Shown: positions 5,918 to 9,603 of the stretch, piece by piece
Layout of the letters: each line of letters opens with the position of its first letter
Position numbering within the stretch: position 1 is the stretch's first letter
Source of the DNA: Bacillota bacterium
GTDB lineage: Bacteria; Bacillota_E; JAJZYS01; JAILZS01
Reading direction: 5' to 3'
Assembly: GCA_021817625.1 (NCBI GenBank)
Contig: JAKASY010000037.1
Location: 1 to 9,603 of the forward strand
Length of the DNA: 9,603 nt
The notes under the pieces: generated by a model
The model's input: only the letters and a program-made list of their open reading frames with translations
What the model was told of the DNA's origin: nothing
The model's database searches: none
Position numbers and translations under genes: made by a program

Positions 5918-6691
5918 CTAGCGGGCGCCGCCGCCGATCGAGACGTCCTTGCCGGTCAGGACGTGCATGCCCGCTATGGTCGCCCAGACCGCCACGAAGG
6001 CCAGGATCGCGAGCGCCGCCGCCCCCTGCGCCTGGTTGGAGCCGACCAGGAGCATGTAGACGCCGAGGTTGTTGAACCCGAGCATGCTGGCGATCGCGTA
6101 CTCGCCCATGATGAGGGCGGCGGTGAGGAAGCTCCCGGCCAGCAGGGAGGCGCGCAGGTTCGGCACCAGGACGCGCGCCATGAGCTGCCACCAGGAGGCG
6201 CCCAGGCTCTGCGCGGCCTCCGTGAGCACCGCCGCGTTGAGCGAGGCGAGGCCGTTGTCCACGGCCCGGAACAGGTAGGGCAGCGAGACCACCACGTAGG
6301 CGCCGACCAGCATGACAGCGCGCGTGGAGAGCGGCCAGACGGCGCCGGAGTACATGCTGACCACGCCGAACACGAGGACGATCGGCGGCACCACGAACGA
6401 CATGAGGCTCACGAGCTCCACCCAGGCGTGCAGGCGCGGCGCGTTGAGCCGGCTCCAGTAGACGGCTGGCAGGATCACGCCCAGGCCGACGACGACGGTG
6501 GCGAGCGAGGCCGCGGCGGAGAAGGCGAGGCCGTGCCAGAAGCCCGGCGCGGTCAGGATGCCGGCGTAGGCGCTGAGGAAAGCCTGCCTGGGCGTGTCGA
6601 GGCTGAACTGGGCGGTGGCGAAGAGCGGCACGAGAAAGTACACGGCCGCCAGGAGGATCACCAGCCAGGCCAGAGGGCGGGGCCTACGCAC
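5918..6691 (-). CDS. ABC transporter permease, PotC/FbpB-like (second inner-membrane subunit)
   Basis: A 257-residue membrane protein with about six hydrophobic spans (roughly 7-27, 55-78, 92-113, 124-143, 182-204 and 222-245). The cytoplasmic coupling loop shows the permease signature: EAAQSLGASWWQLMARVLVP begins at 158 with Glu-Ala-Ala at 158-160 and Gly164. Length and gene order match the shorter, PotC-like partner of a two-permease importer of the polyamine/iron/thiamine/aminoethylphosphonate group. The GTG start at 6691 overlaps the upstream permease by 8 bp (GTGCGTAG), so the two subunits are probably translated in a coupled way in equal amounts. GAGGGGGCAGGG lies just upstream as an RBS, within the last codons of the preceding gene. 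The substrate cannot be read from a permease; context with GDPD and PHP enzymes suggests an organophosphate. Confidence 0.9.
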   Translation of the reverse strand: MRRPRPLAWLVILLAAVYFLVPLFATAQFSLDTPRQAFLSAYAGILTAPGFWHGLAFSAAASLATVVVGLGVILPAVYWSRLNAPRLHAWVELVSLMSFVVPPIVLVFGVVSMYSGAVWPLSTRAVMLVGAYVVVSLPYLFRAVDNGLASLNAAVLTEAAQSLGASWWQLMARVLVPNLRASLLAGSFLTAALIMGEYAIASMLGFNNLGVYMLLVGSNQAQGAAALAILAFVAVWATIAGMHVLTGKDVSIGGGAR

Positions 6692-7595
6692 GGCCCTGCC
6701 CCCTCGCGGCGCCGCGCTGGAGGAGGAAGGAGGCGGCGAAGGCGGCCGCCATCACCACCACCATGCCGACGGCGAGCGCGTCGGCCAGGCCGGGGTTGAA
6801 CAGGACGTTTCCGCTCATCTCGTCGCCGATGAGGAGCGGCACCAGGTTCACCTCGCCCGACGTGAGGGCGTAGGCCGTGGCGTACGCGCCGAAGCCGCTG
6901 CCGAACAGGAGGAGCAGGGCGCCGAGCAGGGGCGCCCGCAGGATGGGCAGGACGACGTGCCAGCTGTACTGCCAGCCGCTCGCGCCCAGGATGGCCGCCG
7001 CGTCGCGCCAGCGCTGCGCGGCGTCCAGCGCCGGCAGGATGAGCAGGACCATGAGCGGCGTCTGGAAGTAGAGGTACGTGAGCACGAGCCCCCACAGGCC
7101 GAACAGGGTGAACCCGCTCTGGTACAGGGAGAAGCCGACGCGGTGCGCGAGGAACAGCGTGACGATGCCGAGCGGGCCCAGCGCCGACGTGAAGGCGAAC
7201 GCGAGCGGCACGCCGGCGAAGTTCGAGGCGACGCCCGAGAACGTGACCATCGGCGTGCGGATCCAGGCCGGAAGGCCGCCGGCCACCACCGCCCAGGCGA
7301 TGGCCAGGCCGAACGCGCCGCCCAGCACGGCGCTGTAGCCGCTCACCTCAATGGTCGTGGCGTAGGCTCCCAGGTACTGGGGCTGGAGGAGCGCGGTGAG
7401 GTTCGACGTCGTGAAGTGCCCGGCCGTGTCGCGCACGCTGCCGATGAACAGGGCGGCCGACGGCAGGGCGAGGAACAGGATCGCCACGAGGGCGAAGGGC
7501 ACGAACCACGCCGCGTGCGCCGCCAGGCGCAGCGACTGGCTGCGCGGCGGCACTGCGGCGGGTGCGGCCGACAGGGGAATGCCGGCGGCACGCAT
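6684..7595 (-). CDS. ABC transporter permease, PotB/FbpB-like (first inner-membrane subunit)
   Basis: A 303-residue membrane protein with a hydrophilic N-terminal tail (1-28), a first span at about 29-52, and further hydrophobic stretches near 84-107, 115-150, 163-190, 219-245 and 270-293. The coupling loop reads DAAAILGASGWQYSWHVVLP from 198, the usual EAA loop with Asp in place of Glu and Gly at 204. Length and position fit the larger, PotB-like member of the permease pair. The ATG at 7595 lies 8 nt after the stop of the binding-protein gene. No strong RBS stands in that gap, so translation probably depends on ribosomes arriving from the binding-protein gene, which would also keep permease levels lower. 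A much longer open frame continues upstream, but it runs antiparallel to no homology and lies out of frame across the binding-protein gene, so it is not part of this protein. Confidence 0.9.
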   Translation of the reverse strand: MRAAGIPLSAAPAAVPPRSQSLRLAAHAAWFVPFALVAILFLALPSAALFIGSVRDTAGHFTTSNLTALLQPQYLGAYATTIEVSGYSAVLGGAFGLAIAWAVVAGGLPAWIRTPMVTFSGVASNFAGVPLAFAFTSALGPLGIVTLFLAHRVGFSLYQSGFTLFGLWGLVLTYLYFQTPLMVLLILPALDAAQRWRDAAAILGASGWQYSWHVVLPILRAPLLGALLLLFGSGFGAYATAYALTSGEVNLVPLLIGDEMSGNVLFNPGLADALAVGMVVVMAAAFAASFLLQRGAARGQGRA

Positions 7596-7603
7596 GGCGG
7601 TGC

Positions 7604-8791
7604 CTAGGCGCCCGCGACCTTCGGTCCCCACTGGGCGGCGACGACGGCGGCGGCCTTGTTGCTCTGGGCGACGGTCGGGAACACGGCCTTGGCGTAGCCG
7701 GAGGCGGGCGGAAGCTTCTTGGCCATGCTGGCCGGGATCACGCCGCGCCTCGCCAGGTCGTCGTAGCGCGCAGGATGGGCGTAGCCCTGAAGCCACAGGA
7801 GCTGGCCCTCGTCGGAATACAGGAACTCCTGCCACAGGCGGGCGGCGTAGGGGTGGAAGGAGTCCTTGGGGATGGCCTGGCAGTAGTAGCCGCCGATCAC
7901 GCCGCTCGCGGGCAGCGCGACCTCGAACGGCGGGCTTCCCTTGAACGCGTCCTTGTAGCCGAGGAGCAGGTAGTCCCACATGATCGCGATCGGCGTCGTG
8001 CCGCGGCTGATCGTCGCCTGGGTGTTGGCGACCGGCACGAAGTTGCCGCGCTTCTTCAGCTCGGCGAAGAAGGCGATGCCGGGCTCGATGTTCTCGAGCG
8101 AGCCGCCGTTCGCCAGCGCCGCCGCCCACACCGCCATGAACGCGTCCTGGGCGCTGCGCGGGTCGCCGTTGATCGACACCTGGCCCTTGTACTCGGGCCT
8201 CAGGAGGTCGGCCCACGCCTTCGGCATGGTCTTCACCACGGCCATGTTGGCGCCGAAGGCGATGACCCCGTAGTAGTCGCCGACCCAGTAGCCCTGAGGG
8301 TCCTTGAGCGAGGCGGGGATGGTGTCCCAGTGGCTGTTCTTGTAGGGGGCGAACAGGTGCTGCGCCTTGCCCTGGGCGGCGAAGGACGGTCCCACGTCGA
8401 CGCCGTCCGGCTCGAGGGCCGCATTGGACTTGTCGGCGACCACGGCCTGGATCTCCTGGCCGGAGCTGTCGTTGGGGGCGATGTTGTTGATCTTGGTGCC
8501 GTACTTCTTCTCGAACGCGGCGATGATCGCACCGTAGTTGGCCCAGTTGAGCGGCAGCGCGATGGTGTTCAGGGTGCCTTCCTTCTTGGCGCCGGCCTCG
8601 AGGGTGGACAGGGCGATCGCCTCTCCGGTCGCGAACGGGCTCGCCGAGTGCCGCGCGGCGGCGAGGGCGCCCTGGGCCACCAGCTGGGAGAGCGGGCCGG
8701 CGGCCAGGGCGCCGGCGGCGACGCCGGCTCCCAGGCGCAGGAACTCGCGGCGCGAGATCGACTCCATGGTCGGTTCGGCTTCCTCGGTCAC
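7604..8791 (-). CDS. Tat-exported ABC solute-binding protein (family 1, PotD/iron-type)
   Basis: A 395-residue extracellular binding protein that delivers substrate to the two permeases. The N-terminus carries a twin-arginine signal, SRREFLRLG at 13-21, then a hydrophobic Ala/Gly-rich stretch to about 46, so export in folded form is expected. No lipobox cysteine is present; the only Cys lies in the GGYYCQAIPK segment. Mature features typical of the polyamine/Fe(III)/aminoethylphosphonate group include FEKKYGTKI at 93-101, PKAWADLLRPEYKGQV near 190-205, and the late FLYSDEGQ helix start. Ligand residues cannot be assigned. The GTG at 8791 is preferred because AGGGAGG lies 8 nt upstream; an ATG eight codons later (8767) would give a shorter, more usual Tat leader but has only a poor RBS. 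The gene follows the ATPase after 117 bp and is followed by the permease after 8 bp. A structured spacer and own RBS may give it higher expression than the other subunits. Confidence 0.92.
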   Translation of the reverse strand: MTEEAEPTMESISRREFLRLGAGVAAGALAAGPLSQLVAQGALAAARHSASPFATGEAIALSTLEAGAKKEGTLNTIALPLNWANYGAIIAAFEKKYGTKINNIAPNDSSGQEIQAVVADKSNAALEPDGVDVGPSFAAQGKAQHLFAPYKNSHWDTIPASLKDPQGYWVGDYYGVIAFGANMAVVKTMPKAWADLLRPEYKGQVSINGDPRSAQDAFMAVWAAALANGGSLENIEPGIAFFAELKKRGNFVPVANTQATISRGTTPIAIMWDYLLLGYKDAFKGSPPFEVALPASGVIGGYYCQAIPKDSFHPYAARLWQEFLYSDEGQLLWLQGYAHPARYDDLARRGVIPASMAKKLPPASGYAKAVFPTVAQSNKAAAVVAAQWGPKVAGA

Positions 8792-8908
8792 TGTGATTGC
8801 CTCCCTGTACGGTCAGATCGTCTCGTCCGGGGCGCCGCAGCGCCGGCCGGCCGGCGGCGACGGCGACCGGCGGGCCGCGGCCGCCGCGCGGGGCGTCGCT
8901 CGGCATCG
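8792..8908 (-). other. Structured spacer between ATPase and binding-protein genes
   Basis: This 117-bp spacer is much longer than the other gaps in the operon (-8 to 52 bp). It is extremely G/C-rich and contains a perfect 16-bp palindrome CGCCGGCCGGCCGGCG at 8841-8856, a GGCGC/GCGCC hairpin with a 4-nt loop at 8831-8844 that competes with it, and GGCCGCGGCC at 8873-8882. It has no T-run. Likely roles are partial attenuation, mRNA processing, or 5' protection of the binding-protein message; an internal promoter is possible but no clear -35/-10 is visible. Confidence 0.4.
8800..8806 (-). promoter_or_regulatory. Ribosome binding site of the solute-binding protein gene
   Basis: AGGGAGG on the minus strand lies 8 nt before the GTG at 8791 and favours this start over the ATG at 8767. 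Confidence 0.75.
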
Positions 8909-9603
8909 TCAAGCCCCCGCCGCCCGCGTGGCGGGCTCGGCGCCGTCGGCACGGCGCGTCACGACGGCGTGGGAGGGAAGGTACACGCGCACCGCGTCGC
9001 CGACGGCCAGGTCGACGGCCAGGCCCTGCTGGGCACGGTCCATCCACAGGTCCTGGCCCGAGACCGAGACCTGCACAAGCGTGTGGCCGCCCAGGTAGAC
9101 CACGTCGCGCACGCGGCCCTCGAGGGGGCTCGAGGCGCCCGCGGGGTCGGGGCCGAGAGCGACGCGCTCGGGCCGCAGGCGGATCTCGACCTCGTCGCCG
9201 GCGACGGCGCCTTCAGGCAGCGTATCGAAGGACACGCGCTGGTCGCCGATCCGGCAGGTGCCCGTCGCGGGGTTCTCCAGCACACCGGCAAGCCGGTTGG
9301 TCGTGCCGACGAACTCGGCCACAAACGGCGTCGCGGGCTGCTCGTACACCTCGCGCGGCGTGCCCGCCTGCTCGACCCGTCCCTGGTGGAAGACGACGAT
9401 GCGGTCGGAGAGGGCAAGCGCCTCTTCCTGGTCGTGGGTGACGTACAGCGTGGTGATGCCGAGGGACCGCTGGATGTGGCGGATCTCGCCGCGCAGGGCT
9501 ACGCGGATGCGCGCGTCCAGCGCCGACAGGGGCTCGTCCAGGAGGAGGACGTCCGGCTCGGGCGCCAGGGCGCGGGCCAGGGCGACGCGCTGCTGCTCGC
9601 CGC
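8909..9603 (-). CDS. ABC transporter ATPase subunit, PotA/FbpC-like, C-terminal part
   Basis: The frame runs from the window edge to a TGA at 8909-8911 and gives 230 complete residues. It begins inside the ABC signature (only GEQQRVALARAL is in the window), followed by Walker B VLLLDEP at 18-24, the D-loop SALD at 26-29, and the switch histidine in YVTHDQEE (His56). From about residue 100 a TOBE-like C-terminal domain follows (VGTTNRL, then RLRPERVALG and GHTLVQVSV), typical of PotA/FbpC/UgpC ATPases, where it may sense substrate or regulators. It powers the importer formed by the two permeases at the inner membrane face. The Walker A motif and the start lie outside the window, so whether this is the first gene of the operon is unknown. 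It precedes the binding-protein gene on the same strand. Confidence 0.93.
   Translation of the reverse strand, partial: GEQQRVALARALAPEPDVLLLDEPLSALDARIRVALRGEIRHIQRSLGITTLYVTHDQEEALALSDRIVVFHQGRVEQAGTPREVYEQPATPFVAEFVGTTNRLAGVLENPATGTCRIGDQRVSFDTLPEGAVAGDEVEIRLRPERVALGPDPAGASSPLEGRVRDVVYLGGHTLVQVSVSGQDLWMDRAQQGLAVDLAVGDAVRVYLPSHAVVTRRADGAEPATRAAGA

Noticed and set aside
5132..6799. A 555-codon open frame on the plus strand opposite the permease and GDPD genes
   Set aside because: The product is rich in Arg, Glu, His and Gly runs (HEGQDRER-like), as expected from the complement of membrane-protein codons. It has no motif and no RBS.
6684..9047. A 787-codon open frame on the minus strand that looks like a fusion ending in a permease
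   Set aside because: Only the last 303 codons (from 7595) read as a membrane protein. The upstream part is an Arg/Gly/Pro-rich frame lying across the binding-protein gene, whose own frame has clear family features and an RBS.

Overview
The window comes from a G+C-rich bacterium (roughly 70% by eye). Core genes have mostly G/C third codon positions, several start with GTG, and most have strong purine-rich Shine-Dalgarno sites (GGGAGGG or GAGGAGG, 7-8 nt from the start). A twin-arginine (Tat) exported binding protein is present. This would fit a high-GC deep-branching Firmicute (Symbiobacteriia, Thermaerobacter or Limnochordia type), an actinobacterium or a chloroflexote; the window alone cannot decide. 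No rRNA, tRNA, transposase, CRISPR array or phage gene was seen.

Layout. (1) 1-136 (+): the last 44 codons of a DUF4389-type protein. (2) 143-1330 (-): a complete MalY/PatB PLP-dependent C-S beta-lyase, tail to tail with the first gene. (3) 1331-1774: a long non-coding stretch carrying several dyad symmetries. (4) 1775-3217 (+): an unassigned secreted protein that looks like a PQQ/WD-like beta-propeller, with codon use unlike its neighbours. (5) 3218-3554: a second non-coding stretch with small hairpins. (6) 3555-9603 (-): a compact six-gene operon, cut by the window edge at its upstream end. In transcription order it encodes an ABC ATPase (C-terminal part), a Tat-exported solute-binding protein, two permeases, a glycerophosphodiester phosphodiesterase (GDPD) and a PHP-domain metallohydrolase of the CehA/McbA type.

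How the genes work together. The operon encodes every part of a PotABCD/FbpABC-like importer, followed without a break by two phosphoester-type hydrolases. The simplest reading is a scavenging pathway: an organophosphate or phosphodiester is bound outside, imported, and cut by GDPD to glycerol-3-phosphate plus an alcohol, with the PHP enzyme doing a second hydrolysis. The gene order recalls E. coli ugpBAECQ, but the transporter belongs to another ABC subfamily and a PHP enzyme is added. The substrate is inferred from context, not seen.

The most interesting points are the importer-GDPD-PHP operon, a possible non-standard ACG start for the GDPD gene, the compositionally odd islet around the secreted propeller protein, and the cluster of palindromes in the long region upstream of both malY and that gene.
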